The notes under the pieces are model-generated. The model saw only the letters and a list, made by a program, of their open reading frames with translations, searched no databases and was not told the origin of the DNA. The position numbers were made by a program, and so were the translations under genes. DNA of 64,000 nucleotides from Apostichopus japonicus (Eukaryota; Echinodermata; Holothuroidea; Aspidochirotida; Stichopodidae), in assembly GCF_037975245.1 (NCBI RefSeq), contig NC_092576.1:31784611-31848610 (forward strand). The letters run 5' to 3'. Below are positions 1 through 9,873 of this stretch, one piece after another. Within the stretch, counting starts at the first letter, position 1, and every line of letters starts with the position of its first letter.

Positions 1-1316
1 CTATACAACTTAGTAGGATTATTCTAAAGTCATCCCGTATGTTAGGCTCTGGTTCACGCTTATGTGCAAGTGTATAAGAAGTGAGATTGTGATTTCAGTT
101 TTTTAGATTTTTAAATCTTAAAAATTCAGGAAACTTAATGTCCTTGCAAAAAGGCAACGAAACTTTTTGTTCCTACTTGGCCGACTGGGAAAATAAGAAA
201 GATAGCATTTTAGATTCCTGCAGTGTAAATTCACATTTCCTTACTTATTTTTCACAGAAGTTTTGCTTCTGCAGTAGGATAAAGTACGGCGTATAAACAT
301 ACTATCTTTTTGAAACGTTTGAATACCTTGAGACTTAGCTATGATGTTTTGTTCAACTCACTATTGTGTTCAAATCGGCTTAGTAAAAACTTGACCGCGG
401 CTGTGAATGTAACTGTATTGCGTGGAGGGTGGTTTGGAGAGAGTGTGCACTCAAGTGTGACTCATTATCTGCTTGTGGCTGTGCTCATTATAGCCGCGGA
501 AAAATCCACCGGCCCGGACATGGCGGTTAGATTTGCGAGGCTTCCCTTATACTCACATACTGAAGCATACAAGATAGAAGAGCTAGATTGCAAGAAAGAA
601 TAAAGGTAAGCATTCATTGCTTCTCAATAGTAATATATTAATTTACCTCCAGTTCATGGTTATAAGCAATTCAGACAACTTGATAGTGATAATTAGGTTT
701 AGCCTAAGCTGTTGCCTAACAGACTATGCTATATTGGAAAGGTTTAAAACAAAACTTATAATATAATGAGAGGTAGAAATGTGTAGCCTACAGTACTAAT
801 GCTAGGAAGCAAACCCATTAGATGAAATATTACATATTTTGCTGGAGTTGTCTAGCCTAGCAAATTAATGTTTTAGCCTAAGCTGTTGCCTAACAGAATA
901 TGGCATGCTGCCTAAGCTGTTGCTATCTACCATACTAAGTTGGATTTTGAAACTTGTAGCCTACGATGCAAAAAAAGTGAACCAAAACATCATGTAGGCT
1001 AGTTGAAATATATTGTGCAGGAAGTGTATACTGTCTTTGCCTAGCAATTATTCAGCCTGTTCATAACTGCACATTATGAGGCCAACTCTCATAACATTGC
1101 ATTTGTAATTTACACAATTCACAGGATGGTGATCGCCAACTTATTCTTTCTTTCTATTCACATGTTGGCATATGGGGGAAGACCACTATTGCTTCCTGGT
1201 CCCCCAACTTCTTAATAATTAAGCCAGAAATGTGTGTGGCTATACCCCCCACCCCCAGTCCCCTTTTCATGCATCCCGCTGGTAAGAATGTCCTTTTATC
1301 TCTCTTTGCAAAACAG
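1..1316. other. AT-rich non-coding stretch
   Basis: No recognisable gene. A direct repeat of about 27 bp (containing CCTAAGCTGTTGCC) occurs near 697 and again near 872, and its core recurs near 910. A good splice donor context (AAAGGTAAGC) lies at about 603-612, after a modestly GC-richer stretch with GACATGGCGG near 518. This could be an untranslated first exon, but nothing proves it. The short open frames here have no recognisable features. Confidence 0.3.
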
Positions 1317-1539
1317 ATCAATATGGAGAATCCTGAGCCTCAAAATGTGTCTGCTAGCAGATACATACAGTACGTTATAGGAAGAAAAAGAAGGAGAGAA
1401 TGGGGTGCTGACTGCTGAAGTATTTCCAGAATGGGAGTGGAGTAGGAAGAAAAGGCAAAGGGCCAACCAGAAAGCAAATAATCGAGCAGCATACAAAGCA
1501 TCCATTACAAATGTTCGAAATAACTTTCCAACTGAATAA
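1317..1539 (+). pseudogene. Possible small exon or broken ORF, unrecognised
   Basis: A pyrimidine-rich acceptor-like context ending in CAG precedes position 1317, and an ATG lies at 1323. The frame from this ATG encodes about 31 residues with a basic GRKRRRE patch and stops at 1418. Moving one frame from about 1402 gives a further 45 or so residues, rich in Arg, Lys, Asn and Trp, ending at TAA 1537-1539. Together they look like one short basic peptide broken by a one-base indel. I do not recognise a family. It could be chance coding potential. Confidence 0.2.
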
Positions 1540-1678
1540 GTCCAAGATCTTATCGAGCATATTTAATATTTCACTCTGGACAGCATCAATTTCATTGTTG
1601 CTTATGAACTTCTTGTGAGAGAAAACATAATTGTTGATTGTTTGCGTACCTAATCAACAGCCTTTACATTGGAAAAAA

Positions 1679-2074
1679 ATTCCGTCCCACCACATTCCGT
1701 CCCACCACATTGACACACTTTCGGTAAAATTAACACAATTCTTATGCGTGAAGTATAATTTCTGCCATTGTTTCCCTAATGGTAGAAGAATAGTTCACCT
1801 CCATTTCAGTGTTAATAATTACTATGATATTGTACTACTTTTGATAATAATTACATAAAGGTTACATGTACATGATTTCATGAGATTTATCATTCCGTCC
1901 CACCACGTCAATATATTTGTGTTACCATGGCAACATCTTCAAATTTGTGTCTGTTTTTTTTGTGTCTGGTTGCAGTCTGTGACTGACCTGTTTGTGTGGA
2001 TATCCTGATTCCTTCATATATGCTACATATAAAGTGGTATTATTCAAAAGGTCTATCAAATTCCGTCCCACCAC
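1679..2074 (+). repeat. Cluster of four exact 15-bp motifs
   Basis: ATTCCGTCCCACCAC occurs exactly at 1679-1693, 1694-1708 (head to tail), 1892-1906 and 2060-2074. The sequence between the copies is unrelated and AT-rich, so this is not a simple tandem array. Function unknown; transposase-binding sites or another protein-binding site are possible. Confidence 0.75.
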
Positions 2075-2713
2075 AATTACGGTAATTTTGGCTTTGGCCC
2101 ATATGTATACAAGTTCAAAGTTAATTTTTAGACATTTCATGCCATTAAATCTCAATGCCAAGGTGTGACATGGTTGATATTTTGGGACAAGTTGTGAATG
2201 GAGTGGTGGAACATTTTGAAACTTAAAGGTCATGTCATCTGAGGTCACCAATGTTATCATATCTGTTGACACGCTTGTAGGTCTCATATATTTCTTACAT
2301 TTTCGATGCCATATTTAGATCTCAAAAGTGCCTTTTGATCAAAAATCCGATCACATTTTGTGATCACAAAAGTGTTGGCTATAGTGTTGGTTACTTTATG
2401 GGAACATGTAGGACCACAATTACTAGGACTATTTGAGCCCAATCTTGCTTGATAATATTATGTGTATTGTCATACCCCAAGCAAGGAACCACAGTGCCCT
2501 TGGGCTCTTGTTATAATAATTATAACGATTTAATAATTTTGAGCCAAAACTGCAGGGAGTATATCCAGTTTAAATCCATCTTAGCACGGGGGGGGGGGGG
2601 TTCCATGATGTCATTTATAGTTATATTTCCCCACTTTTTTAATTTTTAATATTTTTTGTACGAAAGATTGATATTGTACGTATTGAAAGTTTATTTTCTG
2701 GAGTAAACAATAA
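2075..2713. other. AT-rich non-coding stretch
   Basis: No gene seen. It contains a short self-complementary stretch near 2325-2375 (TTTTGATCAAAA and TTTTGTGATCACAAAA) and a 12-G run near 2588. A minus-strand open frame of 121 codons overlaps the upstream motif cluster, but it shows no recognisable domain and is not called a gene. Confidence 0.4.
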
Positions 2714-2879
2714 GGGGTTAATCAACGGTCTAGCGTGCGTTACTCACAGGATTAATGCACGATCGGGGGATAATGCAAGCGATGCACGAGGGCGGAGCCC
2801 GAGTGCATCCAGCGATAGCATTAACCCCCGGAGTGCATTAATCATGTGAGTAACGCACGCTAGACCGTTGATTAACCCC
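2714..2879. repeat. 166-bp palindromic foldback element
   Basis: The left arm (2714-2760, starting GGGGTTAATCAACGG) and the right arm (2833-2879, ending CCGTTGATTAACCCC) are reverse complements over 47 bp with very few mismatches. The 72-bp centre is itself partly self-complementary (GATGCAC/GTGCATC and GGGGG/CCCCC blocks), so the whole unit can fold into one long hairpin. This is the structure of a foldback MITE. The arm sequence CGTGCGTTACTCACAGG recurs at about 3921. Confidence 0.8.
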
Positions 2880-4020
2880 GTTCATTCATACACTACCATT
2901 TGTGTGGGGGAAAAATCATAAAACAAAACATATTTGGTTACGTATAACCGAAGATTTATTAAAGTGATGCCCCGTAAGTCGAATTAACGATTAACAACCA
3001 GCATAACAATAATGTACATGTGCAATTATAAAGTAATACTGAACGATAGTGAATATTATAAAGGAAACGTCTTTGAAAGGCTGTCATTCATAAAAGATGA
3101 ACCATAATAACATTTTAACTAATGTTTGGCAATATTGCGGCCATAAAACTATTTTTGAAAGGTCTCAATAACAAGGAACTACAAACAGTTACTAGTTGGC
3201 TTCATCATATCAATACCCCACAGCTTCTGGTTCCCATAGCAACCATTCTAGGGACAAACATGTACGTATGGTATACAGTCATACTGTAACATAGTAGGCC
3301 TTGTACTGATCACGTACACTCACTTGAACGTACACACTACACAGTGCTTGGCACTGCGGTCGTTTAACTTTAAATTTATAACACTATGAGCAACATAACG
3401 GCCTTGCGAACATTTAATTACGGACAGATACTGGATATATTTAAACTCAAAGCATCCACAACTGTTTGGTGTTTTAATACGGATATAACTATGAATTTTG
3501 GAAGTAAACATTCACAGGACTTTGGAAAGAACATTTGGAAAACAGTTTGGGCATGTTAGACGTTTCAGCCCTAACAGCAGCAGTAACGTCAATGTCATTG
3601 TTGGAGGCAACAGCTGTGCAGCCTACACTTTGGCCTAGACTCGAGTGCGGATACATGTTTTCGCGTCCTTTACTTCTGATGGCATCTTGCAAGACTTTTG
3701 AACAAGATCGTTTCTGTGAATTAAGTCTTTCTCAACCAGGTTTGCAAATCTTCCATTGTTTTCCTGAGTGTCTACCTCGTCTAAAGTGAGCAAATCGAAG
3801 TTTTAATCAAACGTTATATTAGCCATTTTGTGTTTTTGATGTATTTCGATAGCTCATCAGGGCAGACGACAAAACATGGTAACATGGTATCAATTGTATT
3901 CATCCGCCGGTAATTTTACCGTGCGTTACTCACAGGATTAACCACGGTCAGCTGACCTGAATGGACCAATAGGATTTAGGAATCTTTACTAAGTATGAAT
4001 GAACAGCCGATTAACGATAT
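2880..4020. mobile_element. Possible MITE-like segment flanked by short inverted repeats
   Basis: The 12-mer GTTCATTCATAC at 2880-2891 is matched in inverse at 3993-4004, and a TTAATC/GATTAA block accompanies it on both sides. The 21-bp motif shared with the palindrome arm recurs at 3921-3942. These shared blocks suggest that 2714-4020 is one compound element. No transposase coding sequence is visible, and the two open frames near 3490-3790 overlap each other on opposite strands with no recognised domain. Confidence 0.35.
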
Positions 4021-4899
4021 GAATAAATCTGTACTATTCTTATGTATGTAGTTTATAATCCCGTATTTACGTAGCCCCTATGTTACATTCTTATTGTCTG
4101 AAGTTCCAAACACGTGGTGACTTGTTGATAGTTAAAAACTTTTCATTGTGAACTTTTGAACTTGAAGGGGTTGCTCTATTCCAATATCATGGAATAGTGG
4201 GGAACCCCCAGTTTCTTTTTGTGTACGGATTACTAGTTTAATCCATGTGCGAATGTGATAATATAATATCCTACGTCGAGTATGAAGGAAGAATGGTGTG
4301 GGTTGCTTTTTCCAATGTTTGTGCATGCTTTTCTTTTGGAAGTGTATGTTAAAAAACAAAGGCCCTAATATAGCGTGTTATTTTTTATATTTTTTATAAC
4401 CGTGCATGTAAGAAAGAGGCAGAGAATTTGCCGCAAAACGGCAGACCTTTTATATGAAAATATGTATTATTGACATTTTCCGACTGTTCAAACCTTCATT
4501 GAACATCCTGTTCTCCCTCAGTTGATTTGAGTAGGCCTATGCTAAAACAAAACTTTGAACAAAAAAAGAGGTGTTACGTAAAAAAAACTTATACTTCTTA
4601 GAATGTAGGAAAACAGTTTCCAATTGCATGACCTTTTTTCTTGAATGTCCATTTGCCAAATAAAAACATTTAGGATCCACAGACTGACATGACAAAATTG
4701 TTCGAGCACAATTTAAAATGGCGCTAAGATGCTTACCAGCTCCATTTAACTTGACATTGTAAGAACCAGTTGTAATCGAATACAGAAGAGTAAAATCCAC
4801 GTAGTCCAACAGTAAGTTTCATTTGAGGTTTTCGTTTTCCCATGTCATGCGTACAAAAAACGTGATCACTAAATATCCCAACTGCAGGTGCGCGCACAA
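4021..4899. other. No gene seen
   Basis: AT-rich sequence with scattered stop codons in all frames. No repeat structure, RNA gene or conserved coding motif was recognised. Confidence 0.5.
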
Positions 4900-5550
4900 A
4901 GTATTGACTACCCTGGAAATCTAGGTCATGTCCTGGTTTCTGCTCACAAGCCTGACACCTGTTAATTTGCATTCTATTCTGACCTAACAAGGAGTTGTTA
5001 AAACCCTCGCAAACTGCCAAGAAAACGTGCAACACTATATTAACCCGTGTCGTAAGAGAAGGGGTGGCCCAAGCAGTCTCCCAGGTACCTTGCTTAGCGC
5101 GTGTGAGCTCAACCTTTGCTGCAACATGCTTTACCCTGGATTCCTGGAAGTAAAAGTATGTGCGCGAGATTTTACGCCCTGGGGTTTGTTTCTCAAAATG
5201 TTCAAATTTTGCGAATAACATTTCCTCATCGTCAAAAAAACAAAAAACTTTGATAACCATTGAAGAAAAAAAAGGAAAATAACCGGACGATTGAACGGTG
5301 AGAAAAAATACACCGTAGGGGTAAAACGTTCGTAATATTTGCATATTACTACTACTTTCAGATGTTTCCGACTTTTTAAACAGTGTTACATTTCGTGGCG
5401 CCTTGAGTGTCTGGTAATGGGGGTACGTTCGGCGTTATCAATAAAAAGCTTAGCAACTTTGAAGGAGCTACGGGGGTGACATGTTACATCATTGAAATTA
5501 TTTAAAAAAAGGTTCAATAAGTGTTACATATTAAACATTAAACATTTTCG
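4900..5550 (+). repeat. Dispersed repeat, copy 1 (diverged)
   Basis: Blocks match the copies at about 29866-30619 and 41590-42374: GCAAACTGCCAAGAA near 5009; a block around GTGAGCTCAACCTTTGCTGC near 5101; and a block beginning GATGTTTCCGAC near 5360. A 35-bp block at about 4914-4950 is in reverse orientation relative to copy 2, so this copy is rearranged. The 203-codon minus-strand open frame here lies wholly inside the repeat and I do not treat it as a gene. Confidence 0.6.
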
Positions 5551-6002
5551 GTTGTGTCGGCAGGAGGAGCTAAACAATAAAGTAATGATGTGGTAGTGTA
5601 TTTATATTCGTTATTCAGTCTGGGATTTATTGGATTACTTCATGTGTACCGTTGATTTGAAAATGTTTTGGCCAACGTTTTGAGCCTAGGTAAAACGATA
5701 TTTTTGTTGAACGGAAGCAACTCAGAACCAGGATAAGACATAGTGGGAATGGTTGGTTGTCGCCCGACACCGATGGGCATTATCCTCAATATGTCGATAT
5801 TCCTCTTATTTCTTGTTACTGCTCCCACTCCTTCTGCTTGAATTTTTGTTTCAAAAGGTTAGTAAATAGTTGTTGTACATTGCATGCTTTTGTCAAAACA
5901 TGACGTTATTTCAATATATTTCTTCGCAGTTATTTTGTGTTCAAACTTGTTTCACCTTTGATTTTGTTTGTAGCAGAAATACTACCCTGTACTGAAAGTT
6001 TA
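5551..6002. other. No gene seen
   Basis: AT-rich, no recognised coding or structural signal. It ends where the GTCCGGATTATCGGAC-type motifs begin. Confidence 0.45.
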
Positions 6003-6639
6003 TTCCGTCCGGATTATCGGACGGTTTCAGACGTTTTGCGGGCTGATAATAGAACTGCCTCTAAAATCGCTTTTGAATAGAAACATAGTTTAGCTTTAAG
6101 CGTCCGGATTATCAGACACATGACGCTTTTCTGAAATGAAAGGGTTCTTGCCTCTGTAATCCTTACTTTTTTGTTACTTTGAGTCGGGCTAAAAACGTCT
6201 GGATTATCGGACAGAACCTGACATATCAACATTGTAACTTCTATTGTAACAAACTGATAAGATCGATTTAATCTGGTGTGAAGAAGTAGGCAGTAAACTG
6301 CATGTTCCGTCCGGATTAAAAGTGAATATTGTTGGAGTAAAATGTACAAAAGCGTCCGACCGTCCGGAGGTGTCAGAAAACGTCCTGGTCAATTCCATGA
6401 TAAGGTCAACATCATACCAAAAAATTTAAAATCATTTTACATTAAAATTGTGTAAGTTTCCAATAAATAGAATACTTGAAGTTACTAAAAATAATTTTTT
6501 CACCCCCGAAACATTATTTGTTTGATTATGAGGTCAGTAATAACAAGTGGTTCCTGTAGTAACTAAATTATGAAAAATACAGTGAAATTTCATTTTGTGC
6601 AGATTTGTACATAGTAATCATAGGTATCATCAGTTTTAT

Positions 6640-7326
6640 GGACTAATTATATTTGCTATAGCATAGTGCTCACTGAATAGCTTCAATTTTTTTTTGACAT
6701 CAAGGCATTAGACAATAGTGGTGAATTGAAAACACCCTCGATTTACTGTCACGCGAGTCACAAAATTTACTGTTTTTGTTTTTTTTCTCCTTGCCTGCAC
6801 AAGACTTTTACTCCAAATAATGAATATCAAGTCTTCACATAGATACCAAAAGGATTACTGAATTTTCCTTTCCAGAAGATATTCAAATTTTGCAGAAAAT
6901 CACCCTTTACGAATGTCACGCGAGTCACGTCACGCGAGTCACGTCAATTCAAGATAGTGTTTCTGCCAATTTATTGTGTGTTGGACTAATTATATTTGGT
7001 ATAGCATAGTGCTCAGTTAATAGCTTCAATTTTATTTTAACATCAAGGCATTAGACAACAGTTGTTAATTGAAAACAGTAAACACCCTCGATTTACTGTC
7101 ACGTGAGTCACAAAATTGACTGTTTTTGTTTTTTTCTCCTTGCCTGCACAAAAGTTTTACTCCAAATAATGAATATCAAGTCTTCACATAGATACCAAAA
7201 GGATTACTGAATTTTCCTTTTCAGAAGATATTCAAATTTTGCAGAAAATCACCCTTTACGAATGTCACGCGAGTCACGTCACGCGAGTCACGACAAATCA
7301 AGATAGTGTTTCTACCTATTTACTGT
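6640..7326 (+). repeat. Two-copy 343-bp tandem duplication
   Basis: The unit starting GACTAATTATATTT at 6641 restarts at 6984. Both copies carry the same arrangement: one 14-bp motif about 107 bp in, then a head-to-tail pair about 275 bp in. Differences are small substitutions and indels, so the duplication is fairly young. Confidence 0.85.
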
Positions 7327-8437
7327 GTGAAAATTACAGGGATGTTATAGTTTGATGAATGAAGAACACTGATTAAAGATATCATAAATGAATTCCCCTT
7401 TAATTAGGCAACTTGAATAATATGTGCACACATAATGCAACTAATTATAATAATTTCATTTGAAATATCAGAATTTAAAATCATGAATATTTATTCGCAA
7501 TATAATGCCTATTTTATCACCACATTTGGAAAGTTACCACATGTCATTGATTTTTTAGTAATATACAAAAACATAATCTATATTTGTATCTGGCAATGCC
7601 ATGTGCTATGACTTGACAACCTTAAGGTTTTAACTGCTCAATCATTCCCAAAATCCTATTGGCGAATGTATCTTCTCAATATTACACTTTTGGTTTATTC
7701 AAATATGACAAATAAGAATGGTAATTTGAATCACATTTTGATAGATCTGTTTCTTTTATAACTTTCAAATGAGTGACTTCAACAGACTAAATATTGTTAT
7801 AAATATTAATTGACAAGATATATTGCCTGAACAACTGTACTACCCGTACAGTATATTACCTAATGTCTGCAGTCATGAAAGTAACTCGGGGACATTAATA
7901 TCATCTGGACATTCCCAAGGGAAGTACCTTTTGGACACTTTCTAGACCAATGAATGTTTTATTTCACTAGGCAAGATCTATACCTTTGATTCACTACTGC
8001 ATTTGGTCTAGAACTATTCGAAAAGTGAACTTGTCACGCGAGTCACGTTTTCTTGTCACGCGAGTCACAATACATCTTCATCGTTATTTTCATGCGTTAC
8101 AACATTTTTTCAAAGTTGCATAGCAATTGAGGTAGAGGTGTTTTTCAACTTCGGTATGATTATAAAAAGTGATTGGAAAAATTTTAATAAGACATAAGAA
8201 ATTGAACATTTGTGTGTGCATTCTGATTTTTGCTAATAGTAACTGTCACGCGAGTCACGTTTAGTTTTTCGCCAATTTCACCCCCAATACTTGAGGTATA
8301 AATATTTTTTGTCTACTGTTGTAAGCATTAAGGCGTACTTCACTGACTACATGAATGCTTTTCTCCCAGGTAACTTCTTTATTTGTTTAATGATATCAAA
8401 TAGAGAGGAATTTTAGTAAAAATGTCACGCGAGTCAC
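6748..8437 (+). repeat. Ten copies of GTCACGCGAGTCAC
   Basis: Copies start at 6748, 6915, 6929, 7098, 7264, 7278, 8033, 8055, 8245 and 8424. Nine are exact; the one at 7098 has a single change (ACGTGAG). 6915/6929 and 7264/7278 are head-to-tail pairs. All point the same way. Two sets are explained by the 343-bp duplication, but the four copies after 8000 sit in unrelated flanking sequence. The motif is CG-containing in an AT-rich setting, which fits a protein-binding site, perhaps for a transposase. Confidence 0.85.
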
Positions 8438-8525
8438 CATGGAATTGACCTCCTAAAGTGTCCTAAAGTGTCTGGAAACGTCTGAAAACGTCGCGTCCGG
8501 ATGGTTGTGTCAACCTCGACGGAAC

Positions 8526-8658
8526 ACCACTGTAAATAGCTCACTTTGTGACAATAGAACCCAACACCTCTACATTGGCCCAAGGTTATAGTCCTAACTG
8601 CTAATCACTGGTTGCTCCTGATCCTTTAGAAACATTTGAAATAATTTATTGTGAATAA
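8526..8658 (+). repeat. 124-bp satellite, left stub of the array
   Basis: One monomer (TAAATAGCTCACTTTGTGAC start, AATAATTTATTGTGAATAAA end) matches the type that alternates in the array beginning at 12277. It was separated from the rest of the array by insertion of the LINE. Confidence 0.85.
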
Positions 8659-8746
8659 ATAATAATAATAATAATAAATGAGACTTATATAGCGCCAAAT
8701 CAGTAAACAAAAGTTACTGCTCAAAGCGCTTTACAAAGAAAGTAAA

Positions 8747-9872
8747 TTAATTTACAAAAGAACAAGTGAAAAAATGGGTCTTAAGTAGACTTTTGAAAGT
8801 AGAAAGTTTATAGCATGTTCGAATGTGATCTGGTAACTTGTTCCAGAGATAAGACCCAGAGTATTGGAAGCTTCTGTAACCATAGTTCTTCAATCGTGGT
8901 TTAGGAACAGTTAAAAACAGTTTGTTGGAGGAACGAAGTGTGCGAGTTGGAGTGTATGGCAAGAGAAGTTGTGATAGGTACACAGGCCGTTCAAGATGAT
9001 GAGCACAGAAGGTGAGAAGAAGTATTTTATACTGGATTCTGTAGCTGATAGGTAGCCAATGAAGTTTCTTCAGAAGTGGGGTGGTGTGACACTTTCTTCC
9101 TTTCCTTTTCACAATACGGGCAGCGGTGTTTTGGATCTTTTGGAGTTTCTTGATGGTCGAATCAGGAAGGCCAAATAAAAGTGAATTAAGAAAATCAAGC
9201 TTTGATGTCACAAACGCATGGACCAGTATCTCGCAAGTCTTATTATCAAGGTAATTCCTCATCAAACTGATTTTCCTAAGTTGCCAATTTGCAGAACGAC
9301 AGAGATTAGTAACGTGATTTTCAAGTGACATGGTCTGGTCAAAATATGCGCCAAGGTTTCTAACAGTTGAGGAGATATTAATAGAGTCTTTACCAACAGT
9401 AAGTGGTGGAAAATTAGGTGTAACTTCAGAGAAACGTGATCGAAAAACAATAAACTCTGTTTTATCACAGTTTAGTTTCAACTGATTAGTTGTAAGCCAA
9501 GTGTTTACAGCACTTATACAGGTTTCCATTTTATGAAAAGCATTTGGCACATCATCCTTATCGAAAGCAAGAAATAATTGAGTATCATCCGCATAATGAT
9601 GGAAATGAACACCATGGTGCCGAATAATATCACTCAACTCCGCAAGATATAAAGAAAAAAGAACAGGTCCAAGTACAGAGCCCTGTGGAACACCAGTAAC
9701 TAATGGACGAGGAGACGAGAGAACATCTTCAATTTTCACCTGTTGATAACGCTCAGTAATATAAGAATTGAACCAGGATAGAACAGTACCACCTAGTCGA
9801 TACTTTGACTGCAGTCTATGTAACAAAATGGAATGATTAACTGTATCAAAAGCTGATGATAAGTCTAAAAGT
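8747..9872 (-). pseudogene. LINE ORF2, 3' part: reverse transcriptase core, frameshifted from the 5' part
   Basis: The frame resumes immediately after the indel with the motif A region (LDLSSAFDTV). It carries GVPQGSVLGPVLF (motif B) and YADD (motif C, near residue 78 of the annotated open stretch), then the C-terminal region of CR1/L2 reverse transcriptases. All three polymerase motifs are present, so the frameshift is the only obvious lesion in the catalytic part. The stop at 8747-8749 is followed by about 90 bases of 3' UTR. Confidence 0.9.
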
Positions 9873-9873
9873 A

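Larger units (their letters stand above)
6003..8525. mobile_element. Candidate non-coding DNA transposon with subterminal motif repeats
   Basis: Near the left side, 6304-6399 starts GTTCCGTC and ends GGTCAATTCCATG. The right side, read in reverse, also starts GTTCCGTC (8518-8525 on plus is GACGGAAC) and reaches GGTCAATTCCATG (8438-8450 on plus). This gives terminal inverted repeats of about 90 bp with similar ends and a looser middle. GTCCGGATTATCGGAC-like copies at about 6007, 6101 and 6198 extend the motif field to the left. The interior carries the 14-bp motif cluster and a 343-bp tandem duplication. No transposase is visible and no clear target duplication was found. The right end abuts the 124-bp satellite. 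Confidence 0.45.

Noticed and set aside
310-603. 97-codon plus-strand frame as a gene
   Set aside because: Opens from a TTG, has no domain, and stops just before a splice donor-like site. At best part of an untranslated exon.
2075-2287. 121-codon minus-strand frame (1922-2287) as a gene
   Set aside because: No recognisable domain, overlaps the 15-mer motif cluster, and has no splice or start context.
4733-5344. 203-codon minus-strand open frame
   Set aside because: It lies inside the dispersed repeat, is not conserved as a frame in the two other copies and shows no domain.
6748-8437. Repeated 14-mer considered as a CRISPR-like array
   Set aside because: Spacing is irregular, repeats are too short, and the genome is eukaryotic.
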